A stretch of DNA of 64,000 nucleotides from Paenibacillus sp. SC116 (GTDB taxonomy: Bacteria; Bacillota; Bacilli; Paenibacillales; Paenibacillaceae), in assembly GCF_024733555.1 (NCBI RefSeq), contig NZ_JANIOF010000003.1:186001-250000 (forward strand), written 5' to 3'. The notes under the pieces are model-generated. The model was not told the origin of the DNA, made no database searches, and saw only the letters and a list, made by a program, of their open reading frames with translations. Below, in pieces: positions 26,740 through 36,481 of this stretch. Within the stretch, counting starts at the first letter, position 1. The number at the start of each line of letters is the position of its first letter. The position numbers and the translations under genes are program-made.

Positions 26740-27351
26740 ATGCAAACAGAGCAAAAAGTAAAAATTACGACAGCAGATCCAAGTGCTATCGGCTTGTTCG
26801 GCTTGGCAATCGTTACACTCGTCGCTTCTTCACAGAAGCTCGGATGGACAGAAGGGACTTCACTTATTATTCCATGGGCAATCTTCTTGGGCGCATTTGC
26901 ACAGTTGTTCGCATGTATCCACGATGCTAAGAAGAACAATACGTTCGGTACGACTGCTTTCGGTGCCTATGCATTTTTCTGGCTTGGGGTATCGATGACA
27001 TGGATGATTCAACATGGTATGTTCGGTGAGTCTATGGCACAAGCGGCTGATACGCATCAGCTTGGTATGGCATTCGTTGGTTACTTGATCTTCACGATCT
27101 TCATGACAATTGGTGCGATGGAAACACATAAAGTATTGTTCTTTATTTTCGTGCTAATCGACTTCTTGTTCCTAGGTCTTTCCCTTGATGCATTTGGCAT
27201 CATGTCGCCATTCTCGCATAAGCTTGCGGCTGTATCCGAGTTGTTGATCGCATTGCTCAGCTTCTACGGTTCCGCAGCAGCGGTATTGAATACACACTTT
27301 GGTCGTACGTTCTTGCCAGTTGGTAAGCCGTTCGGTATTTTCAAAAAATAA
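26740..27351 (+). CDS. GPR1/FUN34/YaaH family acetate transporter
   Basis: The 203-residue protein has six hydrophobic helices with the family pattern. The N-terminal ADPSAIGLFGLAIVTLVAS corresponds to the NPAPLGL region, with NP changed to DP and PLG to AIG. It also has the FGTTAFGAYAFFWLG stretch. Family members (SatP/YaaH) move acetate or succinate with protons across the cytoplasmic membrane. It is a single-gene unit with an AT-rich leader and a strong terminator. Confidence 0.85.
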   Translation: MQTEQKVKITTADPSAIGLFGLAIVTLVASSQKLGWTEGTSLIIPWAIFLGAFAQLFACIHDAKKNNTFGTTAFGAYAFFWLGVSMTWMIQHGMFGESMAQAADTHQLGMAFVGYLIFTIFMTIGAMETHKVLFFIFVLIDFLFLGLSLDAFGIMSPFSHKLAAVSELLIALLSFYGSAAAVLNTHFGRTFLPVGKPFGIFKK

Positions 27352-27364
27352 GTTAGATATGAAT

Positions 27365-27405
27365 AAAGGCGTTCCATACTGCGTGCTGCAGAGGGACGCC
27401 TTTTT
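27365..27405 (+). terminator. Terminator of the YaaH-like gene
   Basis: AAAGGCGTTCC pairs with GGGACGCCTTT, followed by TTTTT. The stem contains one mismatch and lies 13 bp past the stop. Confidence 0.85.
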
Positions 27406-27466
27406 CGTATGTGTTGGTAGTTAGGGTTGGTTACTTGATTGAAGCGATGATGTGTGGTGGGCACGC

Positions 27467-27796
27467 TTATAGCCACTTTTTTGCCCATTGCTCTACAGGC
27501 ATGAGTGCTTTTCCCAATTCCGTTCCTTTTATCGTTAGTGAATATTCGGTACGGATCGGTCGAGTAGGAATGACATTACGATTAATAATTCCGCAGTCTT
27601 CCAGCTCCTTGATGCGTTCATTCAGCACGCGCTTGCTGAGGTCAGGAATGTAGGCGTGAATCTCGCTGAATCGTTTGGGTCCATCCAGCAGCGTATGAAT
27701 AATTAATCCAACCCATTTCTTTCCGATTAGCTGATACGAGTATTCGATCTTATCGCATAAAGGGCAGTCTTCTTTTCTCTTCTTTTCCTCATCCAT
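27467..27796 (-). CDS. HxlR family transcriptional regulator
   Basis: The 109-residue protein is a winged helix-turn-helix of HxlR/DUF24 type. The N-terminal CPLCDKIEYSYQLIGKKW contains the conserved redox-type cysteine followed by the helix that ends in GKKW. The wing reads RPIRTEYSLTIKGTELG. Several family members (YodB, HypR) sense thiol stress through this cysteine. The ATG at 27796 is chosen because it follows AAGGGGGA at good spacing; the ATG at 27814 overlaps that site. It is divergent from zwf across about 260 bp and could control it, but no evidence fixes its target. Confidence 0.85.
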   Translation of the reverse strand: MDEEKKRKEDCPLCDKIEYSYQLIGKKWVGLIIHTLLDGPKRFSEIHAYIPDLSKRVLNERIKELEDCGIINRNVIPTRPIRTEYSLTIKGTELGKALMPVEQWAKKWL

Positions 27797-27936
27797 CTCT
27801 ATTTCCCCCTTCATCTAGTTATTAATAGTAATCAGGTTATCCGGTTTTTATGATTTGTAAATTTAGCATACTTTATCACAGAAAACGCTAACAAGAAAGA
27901 GAAAGTTCGAACGTTCACATTTTAGACAAAAAAAGG

Positions 27937-27965
27937 TTGACGGATGATTCCGAGAGGAGTATTAT
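27937..27965 (+). promoter_or_regulatory. Predicted sigma-A promoter of zwf
   Basis: TTGACG (27937-27942) and TATTAT (27960-27965) are separated by 17 bp, about 95 bp upstream of the zwf start. The match to the consensus is good and the orientation is correct. The transcription start itself is inferred. Confidence 0.65.
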
Positions 27966-28059
27966 GATTTCGTAAAGTAAATAGGTTATAAAAAGTAACT
28001 AACGACATAAATATAAACCAGTTAATGTAAGGTTGTTTGCATATAAGGAGGAGAAAGAG

Positions 28060-29583
28060 ATGGAACCAGCAACTTTTGTCCTGTTCGGTTCGACAGGCGA
28101 CTTGGCGAAGCGAAAAATATTTCCCGCTCTATTTAACCTTTATATAGATGGGAAGATGCCGTCTGCATTCTCCATTATCGGTATGGGAAGAAAGCATATT
28201 GAGCATACAGAATTTCAAGAAACGGTACGTCAGTCTCTAAATACGTTTTCTCGTCGTGAGCCTGGTGCAGCGAAGCAACTCGATTCTTTTTTGCAAGCGA
28301 TACGCTATCAGGCATTAGATGTAACACGACCTGAAGATTATAAAAAGTTGTTTGAAGTAGTGACAGCGAGAGAAGCTGAGCTGAATCTTCCGCAAAACCG
28401 CATGTTCTATCTTTCAGTAGCGCCTGAATATTTTGACACGATTGCTCAAAATATTAAGCTTAGTGGTTTAGGGGATACAACAGGCTGGAAGCGACTTGTT
28501 ATCGAGAAGCCTTTCGGCCATGATCTCGCATCTGCTCGTGAATTGAATAAGCGTCTGAGCAAGGCATTTGCAGAAGATGAAGTTTTCCGCATTGACCATT
28601 ACTTAGGCAAGACGATGGTTCAGAACCTTGAGGTGTTGGAAATTTCCAACCCAGTGCTGCATGCGCTGTGGAACAATCGCTACATTAATAATGTGCAGAT
28701 AACGGCGAGTGAGACTGTAGGCTTGGAGGGTCGAGCAGAGTACTACGATCAGGCAGGAGCTATCCGAGATATGTTCCAGAATCATATGCTGCAGTTACTT
28801 ATGATGATCGCTATGCATTTGCCAAAAGGCAGTAAGGCAGAAGATATCCGCAATCGTAAGAAAAGAGTGCTGGAAGCACTTCGTCCTCTACAGAAGGAAG
28901 AGGTAGCTGCAACGGTTGTTCGTGGTCAGTACGAAGTAGGCACAGTTAATGACAATCCGGTTGTTAGCTATATCGACGAGCCGGGCATTGATTCTTCTTC
29001 GCAAAACGATACGTTTATCGCAGCACGTCTATGGATCGATGATACGTTCTGGAGTGAAGTTCCGTTCTATATTCGTACGGGTAAGCGGATGAAAGAGAAG
29101 TCGACGCGTATTGTGATCGAGTTCAAGGATCCGATGAACAAATATTACTCGCAAGATCCGTCTGAGCCGGAGCGTCCGAATCTTCTGGTCATTGAGATTA
29201 GTCCGAATGAGCGGATTACGTTCCAGTTAAATAGCAAAAATGTAGCGAAAGGTGAAGGCATAGAGCCGATTCAAATCGACTACAAAGTTGAGAAAGAAAT
29301 GCCTGAAGCTTATGAGAATTTGATCTATGATGCTTTCCGCGGCGATGCTTCCTTCTTCGCGCATTGGGATGAAGTGGAGCTGTCTTGGAAATTTGTACAG
29401 CCGATACTTGAAGCTTTCGAAGAGAATCTTGTTCCTTTGTACAAATATAAATCCGGAAGTTACGGCCCTGCTGCATCGGAAGGACTCGTTGGACAGGATG
29501 GCAACACATGGTGGCTGGATTCCGAAGGGAAGCCTCTTAATAAGGATATGGAGAATCTGAAGAAGCAACCTGTAATGGCCTGA
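28060..29583 (+). CDS. zwf: Glucose-6-phosphate 1-dehydrogenase
   Basis: The 507-residue enzyme oxidises glucose 6-phosphate to 6-phosphogluconolactone with NAD(P)+, the entry to the oxidative pentose phosphate pathway. The N-terminal nucleotide-binding motif is FGSTGDLAKRKIFPALF and the active-site signature is RIDHYLGK (about residues 176-183). The family C-terminal domain runs to the end. The ATG at 28060 has AAGGAGG upstream; the 9 codons before it in frame are excluded. It is followed after 284 bp by gnd, and a promoter lies upstream. Confidence 0.96.
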   Translation: MEPATFVLFGSTGDLAKRKIFPALFNLYIDGKMPSAFSIIGMGRKHIEHTEFQETVRQSLNTFSRREPGAAKQLDSFLQAIRYQALDVTRPEDYKKLFEVVTAREAELNLPQNRMFYLSVAPEYFDTIAQNIKLSGLGDTTGWKRLVIEKPFGHDLASARELNKRLSKAFAEDEVFRIDHYLGKTMVQNLEVLEISNPVLHALWNNRYINNVQITASETVGLEGRAEYYDQAGAIRDMFQNHMLQLLMMIAMHLPKGSKAEDIRNRKKRVLEALRPLQKEEVAATVVRGQYEVGTVNDNPVVSYIDEPGIDSSSQNDTFIAARLWIDDTFWSEVPFYIRTGKRMKEKSTRIVIEFKDPMNKYYSQDPSEPERPNLLVIEISPNERITFQLNSKNVAKGEGIEPIQIDYKVEKEMPEAYENLIYDAFRGDASFFAHWDEVELSWKFVQPILEAFEENLVPLYKYKSGSYGPAASEGLVGQDGNTWWLDSEGKPLNKDMENLKKQPVMA

Positions 29584-29867
29584 TTGGGCACAAGTTCGTT
29601 TGTCAGAGTGAGCGATATCATTCACCATCCTTGCTAAAATAAGCTAGACTACAACCGTTACAAATCTGAAATGGCAATTTCACGAAAATAACGTTCACGG
29701 CGTTCGTTAGCGGAATTGCAGAAGTATTCCACAATGTACCGCAGTCTGAGATTACCCTTTCTAAGTGGTTATATTATGTAATGGTTAATAAATAGGTATG
29801 AAAAAAGTTTGGGACATTAGCGTTAATGCTATTTACAAAATAAAAACAACTGGTGGAGGGAAACAGC

Positions 29868-30761
29868 ATGAAAGTAGGATTAGTCGGATTAGGAAAAATG
29901 GGTCTCAACCTGGGTCAAAACTTGCTCGATCATAAGCACGAGGTCGTTGCTTTTGACCTTAATAAGCAAGCGGTAGATGAAATGACTTCTTTCGGCGCAA
30001 CAGGTGCTTATACGCTTGAGCAGTTGGTTCAGGCTATGGAAACACCTCGCGTGTTGTGGATCATGGTACCTCATGCAGTGGTTGACTCCGTTATCGATCA
30101 ATTGACACCATTGCTGTCCACAGGCGATATCATCATTGAAGCTGGTAACTCACACTTTAAAGAATCGATTCGTCGCTACGAGCTGTTGAAAGAGAAAGGT
30201 ATTCGCTTCATGGATGTCGGCACGTCCGGCGGTATGGAGGGAGCTCGTAACGGAGCTAGCTACATGATCGGTGGAGATGAGGATGCATGGCAGCATGTGG
30301 AGCCTATCTTCCGTGATACAGCTGTGGAGAACGGCTATCTATATGGTGGACGAGCTGGTAGCGGTCACTTCTTGAAAATGGTGCACAACGGTATCGAGTA
30401 TGGCATGATGGCTGCAATCGGCGAAGGTTTTGAAGTATTGGAGAAAAGCGACTTCGACTTCGATTATGAAAAAGTAGCACGAGTGTGGAACAACGGTTCC
30501 GTTATCCGTTCATGGCTGATGGAGCTTACAGAGCGTGCATTTTCCAAAGATGCGAAGTTGGATGAAATCAAAGGCGTTATGCATTCTTCTGGTGAAGGAA
30601 AATGGACTGTTGAGACAGCGCTTGACCTTCAGGCATCTACACCTGTTATCGCGATGTCGTTGCTAATGCGTTATCGTTCACTAGATCAAGATACGTTCAA
30701 CGGCAAAGTAGTTGCAGCGCTTCGCAATGAGTTTGGCGGACATGCTGTAGAGAAAAAATAA
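29868..30761 (+). CDS. gnd: 6-phosphogluconate dehydrogenase (decarboxylating), short YqeC-like type
   Basis: The 297-residue enzyme converts 6-phosphogluconate to ribulose 5-phosphate. The N-terminal Rossmann motif is GLVGLGKMGLNLGQNL, and the catalytic region has GTSGGMEGARNGASYMIGG and KMVHNGIEYGMM. At about 300 residues it belongs to the short NAD-preferring type, like B. subtilis YqeC, rather than the roughly 470-residue Gnd. GGAGGG precedes the ATG at 29868. The spacer from zwf (29584-29867) holds no gene. Confidence 0.93.
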   Translation: MKVGLVGLGKMGLNLGQNLLDHKHEVVAFDLNKQAVDEMTSFGATGAYTLEQLVQAMETPRVLWIMVPHAVVDSVIDQLTPLLSTGDIIIEAGNSHFKESIRRYELLKEKGIRFMDVGTSGGMEGARNGASYMIGGDEDAWQHVEPIFRDTAVENGYLYGGRAGSGHFLKMVHNGIEYGMMAAIGEGFEVLEKSDFDFDYEKVARVWNNGSVIRSWLMELTERAFSKDAKLDEIKGVMHSSGEGKWTVETALDLQASTPVIAMSLLMRYRSLDQDTFNGKVVAALRNEFGGHAVEKK

Positions 30762-30902
30762 CACGATGAGATTCTATTTGGCACGATAGGTCACCAACAT
30801 CGGTGTAACGATATAACATTTTGCAAGTTGCAAGTTGACACAAACGATTCTCTTTTCCAACAAAACAAACGTTACGTACATGAAAACAGGGAGGGCATTA
30901 TC

Positions 30903-31553
30903 ATGAAATTTTTCTTGGATACAGGCAATATGGAAGAAATCACTCGCATCAGCCGTCTAGGTCTTGTTGACGGTGTAACAACGAATCCGTCTATCATCGC
31001 GAAGGAACAGCGTCCGTTCAAGGACATCATTCAAGATATTACTCGCCTCGTACCTGGTCCGGTCAGTGCGGAAGTTATCGGTACAACAACGGAAGAGATG
31101 ATTAAGGAAGGTCGTGAAATTGCGACTTGGGCGCCTAATATCGTCGTTAAGCTTCCGTTAACAGAAAGTGGGCTGGAGGCAACGTATCAGCTTTCTCAAG
31201 AGGGAATCAAGACGAATGTGACGCTCGTATTCTCAGCTGCGCAAGGCTTGATGGCAGCTAAGGCGGGGGCGACTTACATTAGCCCATTCGTAGGCCGATT
31301 GGATGATATCGGAGTTGACGGGATGAAGCTCGTTCGTGATTTGAAGGCCATTTTGAACGAGTATAACTTCTCTACCGAAATTATTGCTGCTAGCATTCGT
31401 AATATTGAGCATGTGGAACAAGCAGCGCTTGCAGGCGCTCATATTGCGACGATTCCTGGTTCTCTATTGCCGTCGTTGTGGAAACATCCGTTGACGGATA
31501 TCGGTTTGGAGCGATTCTTGAAAGATTGGGCTTCTGTACCGCAAACGAAGTAA
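30903..31553 (+). CDS. tal: Transaldolase / fructose-6-phosphate aldolase family (TalC type)
   Basis: The 216-residue TIM-barrel enzyme has the Schiff-base lysine Lys83 in VVKLPLT. It carries the family N-terminus [13 protein letters not shown] and GVTTNPSII, and a C-terminal [12 protein letters not shown]. At 216 residues it fits the short TalC/MipB subfamily, which exchanges dihydroxyacetone units between sugar phosphates or splits fructose 6-phosphate. The ATG at 30903 has AGGGAGG upstream; the 25 codons before it have no support. It lies between gnd and pgi and belongs to the pentose phosphate set. Confidence 0.92.
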   Translation: MKFFLDTGNMEEITRISRLGLVDGVTTNPSIIAKEQRPFKDIIQDITRLVPGPVSAEVIGTTTEEMIKEGREIATWAPNIVVKLPLTESGLEATYQLSQEGIKTNVTLVFSAAQGLMAAKAGATYISPFVGRLDDIGVDGMKLVRDLKAILNEYNFSTEIIAASIRNIEHVEQAALAGAHIATIPGSLLPSLWKHPLTDIGLERFLKDWASVPQTK

Positions 31554-31637
31554 TAGGTGTGACGCTAAGTGTAGCATTGCGTGTGGGTGCTGCACTTACG
31601 TTTGCAATCACATGATTAGTAAGGGGAGAGACTGACG

Positions 31638-32984
31638 ATGGCTATTTCATTTGACTATTCGCAAGCACTGCCGTTTATGGAGGCGAGCGAAGTTGATTAT
31701 ATGAGTGAATTCGTGCGCACCGCGCATAACTTGCTGCATGAGAAGAAGAGCCCAGGCTCCGATTATCTAGGCTGGATTGACCTGCCGCGCGACTATGATC
31801 GCGAGGAGTTTGCCCGCATTAAGAAGGCGGCAGCTGACATTCGTGAGCATTCCGATGCGCTTGTTGTAATCGGCATTGGCGGTTCTTATCTTGGTGCGCG
31901 CGCAGCAATCGATTCGCTGTCGCATACGTTCCATAATGAAATGGAAGGCAATACGCGCATTTATTATGTCGGGCATCATTTAAGCTCGGACTATGTGTCC
32001 GACCTGTTAGAGCTGCTTGAAGGCAAAGATATCTCCGTTAACGTGATATCCAAGTCGGGAACGACGACAGAGCCTGCTGTGGCATTCCGCCTGTTCCGTG
32101 ACTATATGGAGTGTAAGTACGGTAAAGATGGCGCGCGTAAGCGTATCTTTGCAACGACAGACAAAGCACAAGGAGCTTTGCGCACGTTGGCGAATGAAGA
32201 AGGCTATGAGACGTTCGTTATCCCTGACGATATCGGTGGAAGGTTCTCGGTGCTAACCGCGGTAGGCTTATTGCCAATTGCAGTAGCGGGTATCGACATC
32301 GATCAGATGATGGCTGGTGCGGCAGCTGCGGCTGAGCGATTCAGCAGCCCTGAGTTGGCGGATAATCCGAGCTACCAGTATGCGGCTGTGCGCAATGCGC
32401 TGTATCGCAAAGGCAAGTCCATTGAGCTGCTCGTGAATTACGAGCCAGGTTTGCACACGGTATCTGAATGGTGGAAACAGCTGTTTGGTGAAAGTGAAGG
32501 CAAGCATCAAAAAGGATTGTTCCCTGCATCTGTCGACTTTACGACTGATCTTCATTCTATGGGGCAATACGTTCAGGAAGGCCGCCGTGATCTTATCGAA
32601 ACGGTGCTGCAGGTTAGCAAGCCGCGTCGTGAGATTACGATTGAGAGCGATCCTGCCAACCTCGACGGCTTGAACTTCCTATCCGGCATGACGATGAATG
32701 AAGTGAATCGTCGAGCGTTCCAAGGCACATTGCTTGCGCATGTGGATGGCGGCGTGCCGAACTTGGTCGTTACGCTGGACGAGTTGAATCCGTACACATT
32801 TGGCGAGATGGTGTATTTCTTCGAGAAAGCCGTTGCGATTAGCGGACTTCTGCTCGGGGTCAATCCATTCGATCAGCCTGGTGTTGAAGCGTATAAGAAG
32901 AATATGTTCGCTTTGCTCGGCAAGCCGGGATTTGAAGAAGAGCAGGCAATTCTTTTGAAGCGATTGGAAGGTACAAACGTGTAA
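31638..32984 (+). CDS. pgi: Glucose-6-phosphate isomerase
   Basis: The 448-residue enzyme interconverts glucose 6-phosphate and fructose 6-phosphate. Substrate-binding motifs are [11 protein letters not shown] and [11 protein letters not shown], and the conserved region around [16 protein letters not shown] reads [15 protein letters not shown]. The size is usual for Firmicutes. GGGGAG precedes the ATG. It ends the zwf-gnd-tal-pgi set. The terminator (33303-33364) lies 320 bp downstream. Confidence 0.95.
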   Translation: MAISFDYSQALPFMEASEVDYMSEFVRTAHNLLHEKKSPGSDYLGWIDLPRDYDREEFARIKKAAADIREHSDALVVIGIGGSYLGARAAIDSLSHTFHNEMEGNTRIYYVGHHLSSDYVSDLLELLEGKDISVNVISKSGTTTEPAVAFRLFRDYMECKYGKDGARKRIFATTDKAQGALRTLANEEGYETFVIPDDIGGRFSVLTAVGLLPIAVAGIDIDQMMAGAAAAAERFSSPELADNPSYQYAAVRNALYRKGKSIELLVNYEPGLHTVSEWWKQLFGESEGKHQKGLFPASVDFTTDLHSMGQYVQEGRRDLIETVLQVSKPRREITIESDPANLDGLNFLSGMTMNEVNRRAFQGTLLAHVDGGVPNLVVTLDELNPYTFGEMVYFFEKAVAISGLLLGVNPFDQPGVEAYKKNMFALLGKPGFEEEQAILLKRLEGTNV

Positions 32985-33010
32985 GTAGGAGAGTAGCGTG
33001 AGTGGCTGTG

Positions 33011-33113
33011 AGTACCTGTATGCACTTGTAAGTATCTTATAAGTATCTTATAAGTATCTGTAAGTACCTAATTACCTAATAAAGTATCTATAATTACCTG
33101 TAAGTACCTGTAA
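33011..33113. repeat. Degenerate short tandem repeats after pgi
   Basis: About nine imprecise copies of a 10-11 bp unit related to TAAGTATCTTA or TAAGTACCTG follow one another, beginning with three clean copies at about 33030-33060. There is no reading frame. Slippage is the likely origin, and a transcribed regulatory role is not indicated. Confidence 0.6.
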
Positions 33114-33302
33114 TGCCCGTGTGAAGCTATCCCGCCTGTGGTACCCTACAACCATAGTTAGCGGTAGTTGGTTCAGGGCGAACGTAGCTGGCAGATGTAT
33201 ATTGCGTTATCTACGAAAATAGTTGCTTATTGTGTTTCTTAATAGCTGCTTTCTAGTGCGCCTTAATGGGTAGTTATTCCGCTATTTCTCCAATACACAT
33301 AT

Positions 33303-33364
33303 AACCCCCTTATTATTCATAGCTGAGGTGATGGCTAGCCGACCAGCTTGATAATAAGGGGGTT
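33303..33364 (+). terminator. Terminator of the pentose phosphate gene set
   Basis: AACCCCCTTATTAT (33303-33316) pairs perfectly with ATAATAAGGGGGTT (33351-33364) and is followed by TTTCAC, with a T-run overlapping the arm. This 14 bp stem would stop readthrough from pgi. Confidence 0.85.
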
Positions 33365-33502
33365 TTTCACGATTGTTGGGCGGGCGCAGGGCAGTCATTT
33401 GATTTGAAATTGCGTTACATGGTGAAGCCGCGGTGAGGCGAGGGCTTTCCGCTTTTTCTAACGGTCGCTATTGACGCTATTTTCGAAAAGTCGGACATTT
33501 TT

Positions 33503-33597
33503 GAATGTTAACGGTCGTACGAGCGCTTATTGTAGCAATATTGATGAATATTATCGTTCAATCTGACAAATAAGCTCGCTGACACCCGTTACATTTC
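33503..33597. repeat. Dispersed 95 bp intergenic repeat, copy 1
   Basis: The element starts GAATGTTAACGGTCGT and ends TGACACCCGTTACATTTC. A second copy at 58333-58428 has nearly the same ends and a 41-42 bp middle that is more diverged. No ORF or terminal inverted repeat is seen. Confidence 0.6.
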
Positions 33598-33804
33598 TAA
33601 TATGAGTAAATATAGAGGAATAGCCTCTGTGGCAACCGTTACGTTCATTATCTCTTTCTAAAAATGCTTAATACCTAACTTGTCAAAGAGATTCCGTTCG
33701 CATTTTGCTCCTTGTGCCGTACTTATCTGCTGGGAAGTCGCCGAATGCCGAATATCGAATAATTTGATACTTCAAGGGGCCATCATTTTTGAACACATAA
33801 AAAT

Positions 33805-33835
33805 CCCCCTGCATCGAGGGCACGAATACAGGGGG
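33805..33835 (-). terminator. Second hairpin downstream of GH130
   Basis: CCCCCTG (33805-33811) pairs with CAGGGGG (33829-33835), and on the minus strand ATTTTTATG follows. It may be a backup terminator for the GH130 transcript. The minus-strand short frame that covers it (33683-33886) has no family support. Confidence 0.45.
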
Positions 33836-33957
33836 TGGGGTTACAAAGAAAGCGCGAACATGGTTCGTGGATTCTTTGTGATACATAATATAAAGATAAC
33901 ATGTGGGTTATCGATAAACAAACCCATTACCTAACATATAAGTAAAAAGGAAAGAAA

Positions 33958-34017
33958 ACAGCGACGTTAAGCGGTTCTATGGCATTATATGCATAGCATG
34001 GTGCTCATCGTCGCTGT
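33958..34017 (-). terminator. Terminator of the GH130 gene
   Basis: ACAGCGACG (33958-33966) pairs with CGTCGCTGT (34009-34017). The minus strand continues with TTTTCTTTCCTTTTT. The stem lies about 50 bp after the GH130 stop. Confidence 0.75.
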
Positions 34018-34068
34018 CTCTTTCTTTGCTGCTATCATCGTCTACTATCGTAACTATTACTAGTATAA

Positions 34069-35058
34069 CTACTCTACGCGAGAGTTATTCTTCACGAATT
34101 CAATGATTTCATCGACATAACCGAATGCCACTGCTGTTACCGTGTCAGCAGCACCGTAGTAAATTGCGATACGGCCTGTCTCAGCATCAACGAGCGATGC
34201 GCAAGGGAACGCAACGTTTGGCACGTCACCTACACACTCATAGAGCGTAGATGGTTGCAGCAAGTATGGTTCGCTGCGGTACAGCACTTTCCATGGCTGT
34301 TCAAGATCAAGCAATGCTGCGCCGAATGCATAGACGAAGCCATTGCAAGAGTTAAGCACGCCGTGGTAGATCATCAACCAGCCTTCGCTCGTCTCAATCG
34401 GGATTGGGCCTGCGCCGACTTTCTTGCTCTGCCAGCCACCCATTGGTGCCATAACGTGACGATGACGGCCCCAGAATTCCATGTCAGGGCTTTCGCTGTA
34501 GAAGATATCCCCGAATGGCGTATGTCCTGTATCGGACGGACGACTCAACATCGCATAATTGCCATTGATTTTGCGTGGGAACATAACCCCGTTGCGGTTG
34601 TATGGCAAAAACGCATTTTCCATCTGGTGGAACGTCTTGAAGTCATGTGTATAAGCTACACCAATCGTTGGACCGTGGTAAAGGTTGCACCATGTAACAA
34701 CGAAACGATCTTCAATCCAGCAGACGCGTGGATCGTAGCCTTCGATGAAGTTACCGATCTCAGGATCGTCGCACTCGAACGTAAGCGGCTCAGGATTGAT
34801 ATCCCAGCTAAGTCCGTCTTTACTGAAGCCTGCATGCAAACGCATGTAACGGTTGCGGTCGTCGCAGCGGAATACGCCAGCAAATCCATCTTCGTATGGT
34901 ACGACTGCACTGTTGAAAATACTATTCGAGTTCGGCAGCAAATCACGAGGAATGACTGGATTCTGGCTGTAGCGCCACAATACGTCCTTATGTCCTTCTG
35001 GACGTTCTTCCCATGGAATGTTAGGCATGCTAGGACCGACAATGTTCACTTTGCTCAT
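34069..35058 (-). CDS. Glycoside hydrolase family 130 phosphorylase (mannoside type)
   Basis: The 329-residue five-bladed beta-propeller enzyme matches GH130. It has [47 protein letters not shown] and [24 protein letters not shown] motifs (each shown in part). GH130 members phosphorolyse beta-1,4-mannosides or related glycans, for example mannosyl-glucose or mannooligosaccharides. Which substrate applies here is not clear, nor is it clear whether another sugar-cleaving partner exists. A LacI-family gene lies directly upstream on the same strand, indicating sugar-responsive control. A GAGGT ribosome binding site precedes the ATG. No signal peptide is present, so it is cytoplasmic. Confidence 0.88.
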   Translation of the reverse strand: MSKVNIVGPSMPNIPWEERPEGHKDVLWRYSQNPVIPRDLLPNSNSIFNSAVVPYEDGFAGVFRCDDRNRYMRLHAGFSKDGLSWDINPEPLTFECDDPEIGNFIEGYDPRVCWIEDRFVVTWCNLYHGPTIGVAYTHDFKTFHQMENAFLPYNRNGVMFPRKINGNYAMLSRPSDTGHTPFGDIFYSESPDMEFWGRHRHVMAPMGGWQSKKVGAGPIPIETSEGWLMIYHGVLNSCNGFVYAFGAALLDLEQPWKVLYRSEPYLLQPSTLYECVGDVPNVAFPCASLVDAETGRIAIYYGAADTVTAVAFGYVDEIIEFVKNNSRVE

Positions 35059-35142
35059 GAAGAAATACCTCGCTTTAGATGAAGGTTATACGCTTGATGT
35101 ATTCGAAGCGTGTTAGGTTGCATACATTGCGAATTCAATAGG

Positions 35143-35156
35143 TTTACATTTGTCAA
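35143..35156. promoter_or_regulatory. TTTACATTTGTCAA motif upstream of GH130
   Basis: This 14-mer occurs here, about 85 bp before the GH130 start, and again at 36482-36495 in inverted orientation upstream of lacI. It includes a TTGACA box on one strand. A shared regulator site or coinciding -35 boxes are both possible. Confidence 0.35.
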
Positions 35157-35282
35157 CTTAACGGATGATGTTCTTGGCAAAATAGAGTAGAGAGCGTGTT
35201 ATTGTTGTGTTTATACTCGCCAAGATGCTTTGTTCGTCCATTACTGACAGCGTTTTCTTTCACAATTAAAATGTAAAATAAA

Positions 35283-35312
35283 ATGCACACTATGTCAACA
35301 GATAGTGTGCAT
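35283..35312 (-). terminator. Terminator of the LacI-type gene
   Basis: ATGCACACTAT (35283-35293) pairs perfectly with ATAGTGTGCAT (35302-35312). On the minus strand TTTATTTTACATTTT follows. It separates lacI from GH130, which therefore has its own promoter. Confidence 0.8.
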
Positions 35313-35348
35313 AAATAAGGTGTATTTTGTTTAGTTTTCATGTACGAA

Positions 35349-36410
35349 TTAAAGTTTGTTGCTATTGTATACTTTAGCTGCCAGTCGAATGAGCTCATAA
35401 GGGCGTTCTGGATAGCGAATGCGCCACATTAATTGCTCTGCCGCACGCATGCCCATTTCGTACATTGGAACGATAACGGTAGGAAGAGTTGGATGGATCA
35501 AGGATATTTCAGCAATATGATCGAATCCAGTCAACATGATTTCTCCTGGTACTTCCTGATTCTCTTGTCGCAGCAAGTGCAGCATCGTCAACGCAACCTC
35601 ATCATTGACACATACAAACGCGGTTGGGCGTTCTTTCATTGCCGCTAATGCTTGACGGAGGGAATGCTCATTATAATGATGCATAGGATCGTTGCTCGTT
35701 ACACCATACTTTTCATCTATGAACAGGTGGTGGTCCTGCATAGCACGCTTGAACCCAAGCCAACGTTCTTGGAAGCTGAGGCATGAGCCGATTTCGCCAA
35801 CAAATCCAAGCTTGCGATGTCCTTGAGCGATTAAGGCGGACGTTATTTGATAGACGCTGTCTTCATTATTCACGAGCATCACATCTGTACACAACTCATT
35901 CATCGAGAAGCCGGCATAAGTATCGATAAATAAGGCAGGTATATCGCTTTGTGCAATAAGCTGGTAATACTCTTTTAAAAATGGCCCGATCATGACGATG
36001 CCTGCCGACTGTTGTTCAGCGATGATGTCAGGCAGTTGGAGCGCTTGCTCATCCTCACGATCTACCAGTGTCATCGTAACCATATAGCGGTGCTCTTTCA
36101 GCGCAGCGTTCATGCCTTTCAGAAACTGCGACCAATAAGAGTTATTTACATAATCCGAATGAGATAGTAATGAAATAATGCGGTTGCCTGTAGCAGAAGT
36201 TCGTTCAGGCTGCATCGCAGCTGTATGTGCTTCTAATTGCCCTAATATGTCGGGAGGCAGCTTCGTATAGCCCATATCTACCGCATGTTGAATGATGCGT
36301 AAACGGGTATCCTCGCGCAAGCCTGGTTCATTGTTCAGTGCTTTCGATACGGTATTGCGTGATAACTGCATCGCATCGGCAATATGTTGTTGGGTAATCT
36401 TTCGGGTCAT
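35349..36410 (-). CDS. LacI family transcriptional regulator
   Basis: The 353-residue protein has an N-terminal LacI helix-turn-helix (about residues 5-50; ITQQHIADAMQLSRNTVSKALN). A periplasmic-binding-like sugar domain follows, with SAGIVMIGPFLKEYYQ and GFVGEIGSCLSFQERWLGF. AGGAGAG precedes the ATG. It is adjacent to GH130 downstream and divergent from the two-component response regulator upstream. Control of GH130 by a mannoside-type sugar is the simplest reading; the ligand is not determined. Confidence 0.88.
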   Translation of the reverse strand: MTRKITQQHIADAMQLSRNTVSKALNNEPGLREDTRLRIIQHAVDMGYTKLPPDILGQLEAHTAAMQPERTSATGNRIISLLSHSDYVNNSYWSQFLKGMNAALKEHRYMVTMTLVDREDEQALQLPDIIAEQQSAGIVMIGPFLKEYYQLIAQSDIPALFIDTYAGFSMNELCTDVMLVNNEDSVYQITSALIAQGHRKLGFVGEIGSCLSFQERWLGFKRAMQDHHLFIDEKYGVTSNDPMHHYNEHSLRQALAAMKERPTAFVCVNDEVALTMLHLLRQENQEVPGEIMLTGFDHIAEISLIHPTLPTVIVPMYEMGMRAAEQLMWRIRYPERPYELIRLAAKVYNSNKL

Positions 36411-36481
36411 AGCGAATCTCTCCTGTATGTTCTGTCCCTAGTTAGCGTTACAATTCAAAAGTATATGATAACTTGACAATA

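Noticed and set aside
26439..26939. 166-codon minus-strand frame across the YqgV terminator and YaaH start
   Set aside because: It runs through a terminator and antisense to the acetate transporter; no ribosome binding site or domain.
33011..33113. Repeat tract as a CRISPR array
   Set aside because: Units are only 10-11 bp, degenerate and without spacers; no cas genes are present.
33683..33886. 67-codon minus-strand frame
   Set aside because: It contains a terminator-like hairpin, lacks a ribosome binding site and has no recognisable protein pattern.
34255..35082. 275-codon plus-strand frame over the GH130 gene
   Set aside because: It is antisense to a well-conserved GH130 sequence, has no ribosome binding site and no family pattern; it arises from codon bias of the real gene.
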